From contig CACDTF010000002.1 in the NCBI GenBank assembly GCA_902555665.1, positions 1-64,000 on the forward strand: DNA of 64,000 nt, in the 5' to 3' direction. The notes below the pieces were generated by a model. It saw only the letters and a program-made list of their open reading frames with translations, searched no databases and was not told where the DNA came from. The position numbers were made by a program, and so were the translations under genes. The DNA is from an uncultured Pelagibacteraceae bacterium. GTDB lineage: Bacteria > Pseudomonadota > Alphaproteobacteria > Pelagibacterales > Pelagibacteraceae. Below are positions 51,236 to 59,906 of this stretch, in pieces (the stretch's first letter is position 1; each line of letters starts with the position of its first letter).

Positions 51236-51532
51236 TTATAGATAGTCACCTTTTTTAATTTTACTAGCTATTTCTTTTCTAGAATATTCAAATTTTTTTC
51301 GATGTTTTATACTTTTTTGGTTTACTCTTTTTCTCCATAACCTGAAAGACGATGGTCTTAGAGATCTTCGCATAATTTTAATTACATCAGATTCTTTCTT
51401 CCCTGTTTTTTTTTCAATTTCCTCGAAAGTGATCCTATCTGCCCAGGCTGCCCAAATGATCCAATCTGGATCGTCCATTTTGGGCTCAGGATTTTTGACT
51501 CTGGTAATTGGCCTGTGACCTTTTTTTTTCAT
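51236..51532 (-). CDS. DUF2805 / TIGR03643 family protein
   Basis: Small basic protein of 98 residues. The core DWIIWAAWADRITFEEIEKKTGKKESDVIKIMRRSLRPSSFRLWRKRV is the hallmark of this family, with a helix-turn-helix-like middle (FEEIEKKTGKKESDVIKIMR) that might bind nucleic acid. Function unknown. The C terminus is Lys/Arg rich. It is upstream of glutaredoxin on the same strand and probably co-transcribed. Confidence 0.82.
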   Translation of the reverse strand: MKKKGHRPITRVKNPEPKMDDPDWIIWAAWADRITFEEIEKKTGKKESDVIKIMRRSLRPSSFRLWRKRVNQKSIKHRKKFEYSRKEIASKIKKGDYL

Positions 51533-51596
51533 AAATCCTTTATATTTGAAAAAAATATTTAATGCATTTTTTTTAGCCTTTGATATTATGTATAAT

Positions 51597-51641
51597 ATAG
51601 TCCTTCTTAGCCATCTTTAGCTCCCGGTTTTTAAGGACTAT
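51597..51641 (+). promoter_or_regulatory. Inverted repeat and -10 box before the LysE-family gene
   Basis: A perfect TATAAT at 51591-51596 is followed at once by ATAGTCCTT (51597-51605), 27 bases, then AAGGACTAT (51633-51641), nine bases before the start codon. It could fold as an RNA stem that hides the start region, or be a paired operator. The 117-base gap 51533-51649 otherwise holds AT-rich sequence that must include the promoter of the divergent DUF2805 gene. Confidence 0.45.
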
Positions 51642-51649
51642 CTTTTTAT

Positions 51650-52264
51650 ATGCTCCCCCTAGATTTTATACTTTATCTACAGATAATTATTTTTTTATTT
51701 ATTACACCCGGAACTCCTAGGATTGTAATTATCTCCTATTCAATGAATTACGGTATCGGAAAATGTATATGGTCTGCTTTAGGGGATGTAACTGCAAATT
51801 TGATTCAGGCAACTTTAGTTATTTTTGTCATTGGATCTTTTTTTTCAGAAAACTCAATGATACTTAATGCGTTTAAATGGATCGGAATAATTTATTTATT
51901 ATATTTAGCTTATGATATTTATAAATCTCGACCAAAAAGTATTTCAAGTGAAGGAGAAATAGAAAAAAGTAACTTATCTTTTTTTAGAGATGGTTTTTTA
52001 GTTGCTGGTACAAGTCCTAAGGCTTGGATGTTTTTTCCTTTTATTTTTCCACAATTTATTGATTTTAATTCTAATTTATTGGTTCAATTTGTAATTTTAA
52101 TTACAACTTACATCGTTTTAGATTTTTTATCTTTGATTGGCTATGCAATGCTTGCACAGAAATTAATTAAGTGGATCACTGCTAATCCAAAAACAATTAA
52201 TACAATTTCTGCGAGTGTTTTAGTAATTATTGCCGCAATAATTGTTGTAACTCAACAATATTAA
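51650..52264 (+). CDS. LysE/RhtB family amino acid exporter
   Basis: Membrane protein of 204 residues with about six helices. The N-terminal LQIIIFLFITPGTPRIVIISYSMNYGIGKCIWSALGDVTANLIQ is the LysE/RhtB pattern (PGP motif here PGTP), followed by KWIGIIYLLYLAYDIYKSRP and DGFLVAGTSPKAWMFF. Members export basic or neutral amino acids such as lysine, homoserine or leucine. It stands before the Liv operon; substrate not determinable. Confidence 0.88.
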   Translation: MLPLDFILYLQIIIFLFITPGTPRIVIISYSMNYGIGKCIWSALGDVTANLIQATLVIFVIGSFFSENSMILNAFKWIGIIYLLYLAYDIYKSRPKSISSEGEIEKSNLSFFRDGFLVAGTSPKAWMFFPFIFPQFIDFNSNLLVQFVILITTYIVLDFLSLIGYAMLAQKLIKWITANPKTINTISASVLVIIAAIIVVTQQY

Positions 52265-52350
52265 TTAGATTTGGCCTTTATTGCCACTTGCATAAAATAA
52301 AATTTCTTTATTTAATCAGCACATAATTAATTAATTAAAGAGGAAATAAA

Positions 52351-53589
52351 ATGAAATTAAATAAAATAATTTTAAGTTTTGTTTCTGCATTAGTGATTTT
52401 ATTTTCAACTTCGGTTGCATCTTTTGCAAAAGTTGTTGGAGACAAAATTATTTTAGGTGCTGCGATTTCCCTAACAGGTAAATACTCATCAAATGGTGTT
52501 CATACTCAAAATGGTTACAACATGGCCGTTGACAGAATTAACAGCATGGGTGGTGTTAAAGTTGGTGGAAAGACTTATAAGTTTGACATTATTTATTACG
52601 ATGATGAATCAAACCCTAAGAGAGCTGCACAGCTTGCAGAAAGATTAATATCACAAGATGGAGTTGAGTTTATGCTTGGCCCTTACAGTTCTGGTTTAAC
52701 TAAAGCGATTGCACCAGTAACTGAAAAATATGGTGTTCCAATGGTTGAAGCAAATGGTGCATCTAGATCTTTGTTTACAAAAGGTTATAAATATCTATTT
52801 GCTGTATTAGCTCCAGCCAACTTGTATCTTGATGTTGCTATCGAAACAGCGGTTGAGTTAAATGGTGGAAAACCAGTAAGAATTGCACAAGCGTTTGAAC
52901 AAGATGCATTCTCACAGGACGTTAGATTAGGTATTTTAGATGCTGCAGAAAGAACTGGTTCTAAAATTATAATCGACGATAAATTACCTAAAGAGCTAAA
53001 TGATATGGCTGCTACTTTGGTTAAAGTAAAACAAATGAAACCAGATGTACTTGTTGTATCAGGTCACACAAAAGGTGCGTTAACTGCGATCAGACAAATT
53101 GCTGAAATGAAAGTTGATGTTCCTATGTTGGCTATGACTCACTGTGATGCTGCTAAGCTATCTAAACAGCATGGCAAGAACTCACAGTACGCTCTTTGTG
53201 CTTCTCAATGGCACAAGTCACTAACTTATAAAGATGATTTCTTTAAAGATGGTATGACTTATGCTGCAGACTTTGAGAAAGAGTTTGGATATGATCCACC
53301 TTACCAATCTGCTGAATCTTCAGCTGCTTTATTGGTATTCAAAGATGCATTTGAAAGAGCAAATTCTTTTGATCAAAAGAAAGTAAGAGATGCTCTTGCA
53401 GCTACGAATATGCAAACATTCTATGGAAATATTAAATTTGCACCTGGTGGTCAGAACGTTGACAAACCAATGGTACTTTTCCAAGTAATGTGTGATGCTT
53501 CAGGAAGTTGTGAAAACAAAGTTGTTGCTCCATTAAAATGGGCATCAGCTAAGTTGATACATCCAATTCCTAAGTGGTCAGAAAGATAA
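52351..53589 (+). CDS. ABC transporter substrate-binding protein, branched-chain amino acid (LivK-like) family
   Basis: Periplasmic type I binding protein, 412 residues. Signal peptide MKLNKIILSF... with SFA cleavage before KVVGDKI, then ILGAAISLTGKYSSNGVHTQNGYNMAVDRIN, YYDDESNPKRAAQLAERLI and the EANGASRSLF hinge segments of the Peripla_BP_6 fold. Four Cys are present in the C-terminal lobe. A strong Shine-Dalgarno AGAGGA (52339-52344) and a strong downstream terminator suggest high expression. The ligand may be branched-chain amino acids but the family also binds amides, urea and other small acids. Confidence 0.92.
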   Translation: MKLNKIILSFVSALVILFSTSVASFAKVVGDKIILGAAISLTGKYSSNGVHTQNGYNMAVDRINSMGGVKVGGKTYKFDIIYYDDESNPKRAAQLAERLISQDGVEFMLGPYSSGLTKAIAPVTEKYGVPMVEANGASRSLFTKGYKYLFAVLAPANLYLDVAIETAVELNGGKPVRIAQAFEQDAFSQDVRLGILDAAERTGSKIIIDDKLPKELNDMAATLVKVKQMKPDVLVVSGHTKGALTAIRQIAEMKVDVPMLAMTHCDAAKLSKQHGKNSQYALCASQWHKSLTYKDDFFKDGMTYAADFEKEFGYDPPYQSAESSAALLVFKDAFERANSFDQKKVRDALAATNMQTFYGNIKFAPGGQNVDKPMVLFQVMCDASGSCENKVVAPLKWASAKLIHPIPKWSER

Positions 53590-53600
53590 AATAAAATACT

Positions 53601-53632
53601 AAAGCCCCCTAGTCATAGGGGGCTTTTTTTTA
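53601..53632 (+). terminator. Rho-independent terminator after the LivK-like gene
   Basis: An 11-base-pair perfect stem, AAAGCCCCCTA and TAGGGGGCTTT, with loop GTCA, runs into eight T residues. It lies 12 bases after the binding-protein stop and 22 bases before the permease gene, so it should cut transcription sharply and let the binding protein be made in excess over the membrane subunits. Confidence 0.92.
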
Positions 53633-53653
53633 TATAACCCAAAAATACTTTTT

Positions 53654-54547
53654 ATGGATTTTCTTGTATTTCAATATCCTATGATAACTCTTCAAGCTTG
53701 CTTGGATGGTATTTTGCTAGGAGTTTTGTTTGCATTGATTGCATATGGAATGGCACTTCAATGGGGCGTGATGAATATAATTAACATTGCACAAGGAGAT
53801 CTTGTAATTTTAGGAGGATACATTGCATACTTTATGTATCTCTATGGTATTCATCCAGCATGGGGAGTAATTGTTGCGCCAGTAATAATGTACTTTGTTG
53901 GTATAGCGATTTACAAACTCGTAATTAATAAAGTAGTAGATAGAGATCTATTTATCTCTATTTTAGCTACTTTTGGAATAAGTATTCTTTTCATGCAATT
54001 AATGAATTTTGCATTTGGTGCAGACGTCGTACTTGCAAATTCTGGTTATGGAACAACTATGTTGTTTGATAACAATGTTGTGTTACCAAATTCAAAAATA
54101 TTTTCAGCGTTTATTAGCATTGTATTTGCAGTTTGTTTGGTTATTTACATGAAAAAATCAAAGCTAGGACGTGCAATTAGAGCTACAGCTCAAAATGCAA
54201 GAGCTGCAAAGATTTTAGGTGTCGATACAGAAAAAGTTTATGCCGCAACATTTGGAATAAATGCTGCTCTTTGTGGTGTTGCTGGTGCTTTAATATCTAT
54301 AACTTTCACAATTCATCCTTACATGGGACTGCCCTACACAATTAGATCTTTCATGATCGTAATTGTTGCAGGATTAGGAAACTTACCTGGTGTAGCAATG
54401 TCTGGAATGGGATTAGGAGTATTTGAAGAATTTGCAGATTATATACTGGGTACAGAATTTAGAATTGGTTCAGTATTTTTATTATTAGTATTAATCCTGG
54501 TTTATAGAAGATTTAAACTTTCAAGAAAAAGAGAATATTTAAAGTAA
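53654..54547 (+). CDS. livH: ABC transporter permease, LivH type (first Liv system)
   Basis: Membrane subunit of 297 residues with about eight helices. LQACLDGILLGVLFALIAYGMALQWGVMNIINIAQGDLVILGGYIAY is the LivH start, and RAIRATAQNARAAKILGVDTEKVYAATFGINAALCGVAGAL is the EAA-type loop. It follows the binding protein after the terminator and precedes livM, livG and livF in the standard order. Confidence 0.93.
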   Translation: MDFLVFQYPMITLQACLDGILLGVLFALIAYGMALQWGVMNIINIAQGDLVILGGYIAYFMYLYGIHPAWGVIVAPVIMYFVGIAIYKLVINKVVDRDLFISILATFGISILFMQLMNFAFGADVVLANSGYGTTMLFDNNVVLPNSKIFSAFISIVFAVCLVIYMKKSKLGRAIRATAQNARAAKILGVDTEKVYAATFGINAALCGVAGALISITFTIHPYMGLPYTIRSFMIVIVAGLGNLPGVAMSGMGLGVFEEFADYILGTEFRIGSVFLLLVLILVYRRFKLSRKREYLK

Positions 54548-54561
54548 GATTGAGATGAAAA

Positions 54562-55611
54562 ATGAATAAGAATTTTGTTTTATATGCAGCAATATTAATA
54601 TTTGGATTAGCTGCCCCTTTTTTATTTCCAGCCTTTAAAGTTCAGCTGTCAATCCTTTGTGTTTTAATAGTTCTTGCTACTACTTGGAACATCCAAGGTG
54701 GCGAGATGGGCTATAATTCATTTGGAAATATATTATTTTATGGATTAGGAATGTACCTATGCGCTTCTGTTCAAGTTGGAATGTTTTTTCCATTAGCTGA
54801 ATGGACAGAGAGTGGAGGGGAAAAAACATTTGTTCATACTCCAACACAGTTTTTTCAAGGTATGGCAGTTGGACTAGTCGTAGCTGCTGTAGTTCCAACT
54901 ATTGTAGCTGGTTTGATAGGATATTCTATTCTTGGACTTAGAGGACATTATTTTGCAATTTGTACATTAGGTTTAGGTGTAGCTGCGGGTGAAATTTCTG
55001 GCGGCATAGAAATTATTGGAGCAGGTCAAGGCTTTACTACACCACCTTTTCCAAATGTTGGTAGCTTAGAAGCAAGGGGGGAGTTTTTCTATTTCTTAAG
55101 CTTCTTCACATTAGTGCTCACATTCATTGCGGTTCGTTCAATCTATTCTACAAGATTTAAATTAATACTTAACGCTATTAGAGATAATGAGGATAAAGCT
55201 GAAGCAATGGGTATTGAAACAATGAAGTATAAAATTATTGGCTGGATGATCTCAGCTTTCTTTTGTGGATTGGCAGGAGGAATAATGGGTGGCTTGGTTG
55301 GATACATCGATTCAACAGATGTTGCATTTGATGGAAGAGAAATGGGAGTATTTATGGTACTGATGGCAATACTTGGAGGTAAAGGAACTCTTTGGGGCCC
55401 AATTATTGGTGCAACTATATTTCATATTTTTAAAGAAGGCTTTTGGACATTCTTTTTGGGTTGGCAGTATGTTGCTCTAGGAGTTTTGATTGTTGTGATT
55501 GTGATTTATTTTCCAGAAGGAATTATGGGATGGCTAAGAGAAAAATATCCAGAGCGATTTGGTGAAGTGGTTGATGAAAAAGATCGTAAAGCACAGGTAG
55601 AACTTAAATGA
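54562..55611 (+). CDS. livM: ABC transporter permease, LivM type (first Liv system)
   Basis: Second membrane subunit, 349 residues, about nine helices. The family parts are LIVLATTWNIQGGEMGYNSFGNILFYGLGMY, GLRGHYFAICTLGLGVAAGEI and the EAA-type loop LILNAIRDNEDKAEAMGIETMKYKIIGWMISAFFCGLAGG. Long loop near 70-90 (TESGGEKTFVHTPTQ) is periplasmic. The stop overlaps the livG start by four bases. Confidence 0.93.
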   Translation: MNKNFVLYAAILIFGLAAPFLFPAFKVQLSILCVLIVLATTWNIQGGEMGYNSFGNILFYGLGMYLCASVQVGMFFPLAEWTESGGEKTFVHTPTQFFQGMAVGLVVAAVVPTIVAGLIGYSILGLRGHYFAICTLGLGVAAGEISGGIEIIGAGQGFTTPPFPNVGSLEARGEFFYFLSFFTLVLTFIAVRSIYSTRFKLILNAIRDNEDKAEAMGIETMKYKIIGWMISAFFCGLAGGIMGGLVGYIDSTDVAFDGREMGVFMVLMAILGGKGTLWGPIIGATIFHIFKEGFWTFFLGWQYVALGVLIVVIVIYFPEGIMGWLREKYPERFGEVVDEKDRKAQVELK

Positions 55612-56348
55612 GTATTTTAGAAGTTAGCAATGTAAGTAAATCTTTTGGTGGTGTTAAAGCTAACGTTGACATTTCAATGAATGTTGAAAAAGGGAAAATT
55701 GTGGGATTGATTGGGCCAAATGGTTCAGGAAAAACTACATTATTTAATTCGATTGTAGGAACTTACCCAATCGATAATGGATCTATTAAATTTAATGGAA
55801 AAGAAGTTTCTGAGTTACCAGTGCCTGTGATTGCTAAGTTAGGATTATTGAGAACTTTTCAGCAAACAAGAATTTATGGAAAGCTTAATTGTATAGAAAA
55901 TATGCTTATTAGTCATAAAGGTAGTGACGCAGATTTAATGAAAATATTTTCAAAGATTCCAAAAGAATTAACAGATAAAGCTGAAAATTTATTAAATTTT
56001 GTGGGATTATATCAAAAAAGAAAGCTAAGAGCTGGAGATTTATCTTTTGGACAACAAAAATTACTGGAGCTTGCTATGGCATTAATGAATGAACCAGAGA
56101 TGCTATTACTAGACGAGCCTACAGCTGGGATTAATCCAACACTAATAAATGGTATTATTGATAGATTAATTAAAGTTAACCAAGATTTTGGAATAACTCT
56201 TTTGGTTATTGAGCACAACATGAGAGTCATTATGCAATTAGCAGAGAATATTTTTTGTTTAGCTCATGGTAAAATGTTAGCCAATGGATCGCCAGATGAA
56301 ATTAAAAATAATAAAAGTGTCATTGACGCGTATTTAGGAGCTCAATAA
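55608..56348 (+). CDS. livG: ABC transporter ATP-binding protein, LivG type (first Liv system)
   Basis: Nucleotide-binding domain of 246 residues. Walker A GPNGSGKTT near residue 36, the LivG-type Q-loop region RTFQQTRIYGKLNCIENML, a degenerate signature LSFGQQKLLELAMAL, Walker B LLLDEPTAGINP, and the switch VIEHNMRVIMQLA. It shares overlapping ends with livM and livF (TAATG). It pairs with LivF as a heterodimer. Confidence 0.94.
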   Translation: MSILEVSNVSKSFGGVKANVDISMNVEKGKIVGLIGPNGSGKTTLFNSIVGTYPIDNGSIKFNGKEVSELPVPVIAKLGLLRTFQQTRIYGKLNCIENMLISHKGSDADLMKIFSKIPKELTDKAENLLNFVGLYQKRKLRAGDLSFGQQKLLELAMALMNEPEMLLLDEPTAGINPTLINGIIDRLIKVNQDFGITLLVIEHNMRVIMQLAENIFCLAHGKMLANGSPDEIKNNKSVIDAYLGAQ

Positions 56349-57133
56349 TGTCTAACCAATATGAAGTGTTAGGAAAAGCTCCGACACCAGATGATTTAAA
56401 AAAATTATCTCCAAAAGAAGTTCATTTAACTATTAAAAATTTAAACGCAGGTTATGGAAAAATGGAAATTTTACATAACTTTGATTTATTCGTAAATAAA
56501 GCGCAGTCTTTATGTTTAATTGGACCCAATGGTGCAGGTAAATCTACAATTCTTCATTCAATATATGGTTTTACAAATATTTTTTCTGGTAAAATTGAAC
56601 TTGAAGGAAAAGAAATTACAAATCTTACCCCAGCAGAAAAGTTAAAGTCAGTCGGTATAGCTTATATATTGCAAGATAACTCTGTATTTCCAGATATGAC
56701 AGTAGAAGAAAACCTATTAATGGGAGGATATATAAAAGAAAAAACAGATGAGTCATATGAAGAGGCTGAAAGAATTTTTGAAAAGTATGAAAGGTTAAGA
56801 AATAGAAGAAACCAACCAGCAAAAGTTTTATCTGGTGGGGAGAGAAGATTGCTAGAAATATCTAGAGCATTAGTTATGAAACCTTCAGTGCTTTTAGTAG
56901 ACGAACCGTCAATTGGACTTGAACCCAGATATATTGAGATGGTTTTTGAAATATTAAGAGATCTTCAGCAAAATGAAAAAAAAACAATCATTCTAGTAGA
57001 ACAAAATGCCAAAAAAGGATTGGAGTTTGCAGATATAGGATACGTTTTAGTATCTGGGCAAACTGCAATTGCAGGTAAAGGAGACGATTTACTTCAAAAT
57101 CCTGATGTTGGTAGACTGTTCCTAGGTGGATAA
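56348..57133 (+). CDS. livF: ABC transporter ATP-binding protein, LivF type (first Liv system)
   Basis: Second ATPase, 261 residues, with an extra N-terminal 30 residues (MSNQYEVLGKAPTPDDLKK) before the usual start of the domain at LTIKNLNAGYGKMEIL. Walker A GPNGAGKST, LivF-type VFPDMTVEENLLMGGY, signature LSGGERRLLEISRAL, Walker B LLVDEPSIGLEP, and the VEQNAKKGLEFAD switch. Overlaps azlC by one base, so the AzlCD exporter is in the same transcript. Confidence 0.93.
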   Translation: MSNQYEVLGKAPTPDDLKKLSPKEVHLTIKNLNAGYGKMEILHNFDLFVNKAQSLCLIGPNGAGKSTILHSIYGFTNIFSGKIELEGKEITNLTPAEKLKSVGIAYILQDNSVFPDMTVEENLLMGGYIKEKTDESYEEAERIFEKYERLRNRRNQPAKVLSGGERRLLEISRALVMKPSVLLVDEPSIGLEPRYIEMVFEILRDLQQNEKKTIILVEQNAKKGLEFADIGYVLVSGQTAIAGKGDDLLQNPDVGRLFLGG

Positions 57134-57837
57134 TGATTAATAAAAATTTTTTCTTTAAAGGATATAGATCTATTTTTACTCATGATAGTCCAGCTATAGC
57201 TCTTACTTGTTGTTTTATAGCAATTGGTGCTCTCTTTAAAAATTTAGGTTTTAATATTCAAGAAAGTATTTTTTCAACTGTTTTAACTTATGCTTTACCA
57301 GGTTCATTGGTAATGGCAGAGTCAATGTTGATTGGAGCATCTTTATTAAATATTTTTCTAGCAGTTTGGTTTGTAAATGCTCGACTTTATCCAATGGCTG
57401 TATCTTTATTTCCATTAATGATGCACAAATCTCAACCTAAGTGGAAGTATTACTTTTCTTGTCATTTTATTGCTGTTTCAGCATGGTTAATCATGAAAAG
57501 CAATTATAAGAAAATTCCAAAAGAATATAGGATTGATTATTGGATTGGAATTGGAAGTGCAACAGTAAGTGTGTCTGTTATTGGAACATTTATAGGTTTT
57601 TATTTTTCAGAATTCATGAATAAAGATATGATGATTGGATTGGCAATTCTTAATCCAGTGTATTTTTTATGCATGATGGTTGGAGCATCTAAAACTATAC
57701 AAGTTACATTATCAGTCTTACTTGGAATAATTTTAGGACCAATTATTTATTTATTTTCACCTGAGTGGTCAATTCTGTTAGCAGGTGTAATCGGTGGAAC
57801 TATAGCTTATTTAGTTGGAGAGTATAATGTCAGCTAA
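57133..57837 (+). CDS. azlC: AzlC family branched-chain amino acid exporter subunit
   Basis: Large subunit of the AzlCD/YgaZH type exporter. 234 residues with about six helices; the family stretch is IFSTVLTYALPGSLVMAESML, LLNIFLAVWFVNARLYPMAVSL and a C-terminal ILLAGVIGGTIAYLVGE. AzlCD proteins export branched-chain amino acids or analogues. It overlaps livF upstream and azlD downstream. An importer and exporter of similar solutes in one operon is notable. Confidence 0.87.
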   Translation: MINKNFFFKGYRSIFTHDSPAIALTCCFIAIGALFKNLGFNIQESIFSTVLTYALPGSLVMAESMLIGASLLNIFLAVWFVNARLYPMAVSLFPLMMHKSQPKWKYYFSCHFIAVSAWLIMKSNYKKIPKEYRIDYWIGIGSATVSVSVIGTFIGFYFSEFMNKDMMIGLAILNPVYFLCMMVGASKTIQVTLSVLLGIILGPIIYLFSPEWSILLAGVIGGTIAYLVGEYNVS

Positions 57838-58150
57838 TATCGTTTATGCAATTTTAGTTACATCTCTTGCTACATTTTTATCTAGATTTTTAGGTGCTCT
57901 TACTTCTCAAGGTATTAAGGAAACATCAAAACTTTTTAAGTGGTTTAATTGTTTAGCCTATGCAACTTTAGCAGCATTAATAGCAAGAACTATAATTTTT
58001 CCTGCTGGCGTGTTAATAGAATCCAGTTATTACAGTAGATCAATTGTTGTATTTTTATCCTTGTTTGTTTTTTTTATTTCTAAGAAAAACTTTGTTTATC
58101 CTACAATTTTCTCAGCTATTTGTATGGCAATAATTAACAATTATATCTGA
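57827..58150 (+). CDS. azlD: AzlD family branched-chain amino acid exporter subunit
   Basis: Small subunit of the same exporter, 107 residues, about four hydrophobic helices. The family start ILVTSLATFLSRFLGAL and the CLAYATLAALIARTIIFPAG loop are clear. ATG 57827 with GGAG just before it is chosen over TTG 57815. It overlaps azlC by 11 bases, which is common for this pair. Confidence 0.86.
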   Translation: MSANIVYAILVTSLATFLSRFLGALTSQGIKETSKLFKWFNCLAYATLAALIARTIIFPAGVLIESSYYSRSIVVFLSLFVFFISKKNFVYPTIFSAICMAIINNYI

Positions 58151-58189
58151 TTAAATTGATTTATAAAATAAGGTAAAATAAAATTTAGA

Positions 58190-59101
58190 ATGCAAAAAAT
58201 TACAGGCATAGATATTCAAAAACACGATAAATCAAATAGGATTATAAAAATTAGTTTAGAAAATGATATAATAGATAAATTAATTTTCCCGTTTAATAAA
58301 TTTGATTTAACAGCATTAGAGCTAAAACCATTTACAAGATTTACTTTAGCTAAAAGTTTAGATGATTTAACAAATAATAAATTAAGCGAATTAATGAACT
58401 CAATTATTAGAGATAGATCTACAGGTTGTTTTATTATTGGACCAAAAAATATAACTGCAAAAATTAATGATACATTTTTAGTTAAGTTATCAACTGCAAT
58501 AGCTCATCTAATTGGTGTACCTAATCATGATGCCATGGCAGGAAAATATTATGCTCGTTTTCATGTTAAACATGAAGATAGTAGCGACTCTTATTTAAGA
58601 AAGGCTTATAGGAATATGGATCTTCATACAGATGGGACATATGTAAAAGATGTGACCGATTGGTTAATTATGACAAAAATTGATGAGCAAAATGTTGAAG
58701 GGGGTGAAACAGCTATGCTGCACCTTGATGACTGGGAGCATTGTGATGATTTATACAATGATCCAGTTGGGAGACAAAATTTTGTTTGGGGGTCACCAAA
58801 AAGTAAAAATATTGATTACAAGGTAGAGCACCCAGTTTTTTCAACTGATAAAGAGGGAAGACCAACAATATCTTATATAGATCAATTTCCAGAACCTCAA
58901 AATATGGATCAAGGAAATTTTTTACAAAAATTATCTGATGGATTAGAGGAAAGTAAAAATAAAATAATAACGAAATTACCTGTTGGATTCTCTGTGATTG
59001 CAAATAATTATTTCTGGCTTCATGGAAGAAAACCCTTCAAAGAAAACAAGGAATTAAGCAGAGAATTACTAAGAATTAGAGGTTCTTTTTTTGTTAATTA
59101 A
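58190..59101 (+). CDS. glaH: CsiD/GlaH-family glutarate 2-hydroxylase
   Basis: 2-oxoglutarate/Fe(II)-dependent oxygenase. 303 residues aligning throughout with E. coli CsiD, which turns glutarate into L-2-hydroxyglutarate during lysine breakdown. Conserved stretches are AIAHLIGVPNHDAMAGKYYARF, SDSYLRKAYRNMDLHTDGTYV, MTKIDEQNVEGGETAMLHLDDWEH, ISYIDQF and NNYFWLHGRKPF. The metal triad is His146, Asp148 and His278, the same spacing as I recall for E. coli His160/Asp162/His292. No lhgO, gabD or gabT lies beside it here. Neighbours are AzlCD upstream and a P5CR-like gene downstream. Confidence 0.9.
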   Translation: MQKITGIDIQKHDKSNRIIKISLENDIIDKLIFPFNKFDLTALELKPFTRFTLAKSLDDLTNNKLSELMNSIIRDRSTGCFIIGPKNITAKINDTFLVKLSTAIAHLIGVPNHDAMAGKYYARFHVKHEDSSDSYLRKAYRNMDLHTDGTYVKDVTDWLIMTKIDEQNVEGGETAMLHLDDWEHCDDLYNDPVGRQNFVWGSPKSKNIDYKVEHPVFSTDKEGRPTISYIDQFPEPQNMDQGNFLQKLSDGLEESKNKIITKLPVGFSVIANNYFWLHGRKPFKENKELSRELLRIRGSFFVN

Positions 59102-59133
59102 TTCAATATAATCAATATAAAGTATCCAAAATT

Positions 59134-59901
59134 ATGAATTTAGGTTTTATTGGTACTGGAAAAATTGCAGCTTCAGTGATTACTGGAATATGTAAATCAA
59201 AAATTTCATATAAAAAAATCATTATTTCTCCAAGAAATAAAAAAATAGCTCTTGGGTTAAAAAGAAAGTTTAAAAAAATAGTTATTGCCAAGGATAATCA
59301 ACAAATTGTAGATCAATCTAATTGGGTATTTTTATCTGTTACACCTACAGTCGGTGAAAAAATTATTAAAGATTTAAAATTTAAATCGACCCAAACGATT
59401 GTTAGTTTTATTTCGACAATTACTTTATCTCAATTAAAAAAAGCAATTAAAGTAAAAGCAAAAATTGTAAGAGCAATACCTCTTCCTCCAATTTCATTAA
59501 AAAAAGGCCCTGTACCTATTTGCCCTCCTAATTCAAAAGTTAAAGCGTTTTTCAATAACTTGGGCACAACTGTAGAAATTAAGAATGAAAAATCGTCTAT
59601 AAATTTTTGGTCAACATCTGGAATGATGGCACCATTTTATGAGGTGTTAAGAGTTATGACTGATTGGTTGGTAAAAAGAGGGGTAAAAAGAAATAATGCT
59701 CAAAAATATATTACTTCTTTATTTTTAGCTTTATCTGAGGATGCTGTCGTAAATTCAAAAGAAAATTTAAAGAATTTAGTAAAAGAGTCTCAAACGCCAA
59801 AAGGATTGAATGAGCAAGGTGTTAAAGAATTAACTAAAGCAGGTTTTTATAAATCTCTTGAAAGAACATTAAATAGTATTCACAAAAGACTAAATAAATA
59901 A
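59134..59901 (+). CDS. Pyrroline-5-carboxylate reductase-like protein
   Basis: NAD(P)-binding reductase-like protein of 255 residues. The Rossmann start MNLGFIGTGKIAASVITGI and VFLSVTPTVGEKIIKDLKF, TIVSFISTITLSQL, IVRAIPLPPISLKKGP match the N-terminal half of P5C reductases. The C-terminal dimer domain is short and divergent (FWSTSGMMAPFYEVLRVMTDWLV), and the usual GxTVGTA-type motif near the C terminus is not seen. It may reduce a different cyclic imine or be a paralogue of ProC. It lies between glaH and the second Liv system. Confidence 0.75.
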   Translation: MNLGFIGTGKIAASVITGICKSKISYKKIIISPRNKKIALGLKRKFKKIVIAKDNQQIVDQSNWVFLSVTPTVGEKIIKDLKFKSTQTIVSFISTITLSQLKKAIKVKAKIVRAIPLPPISLKKGPVPICPPNSKVKAFFNNLGTTVEIKNEKSSINFWSTSGMMAPFYEVLRVMTDWLVKRGVKRNNAQKYITSLFLALSEDAVVNSKENLKNLVKESQTPKGLNEQGVKELTKAGFYKSLERTLNSIHKRLNK

Positions 59902-59906
59902 ATCAA

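Noticed and set aside
52271..52287. TTGGC...TTGC sequence before the LivK-like gene as a sigma-54 promoter
   Set aside because: The distance between the GG and GC elements is two bases too short for -24/-12 promoters, and no activator is nearby.
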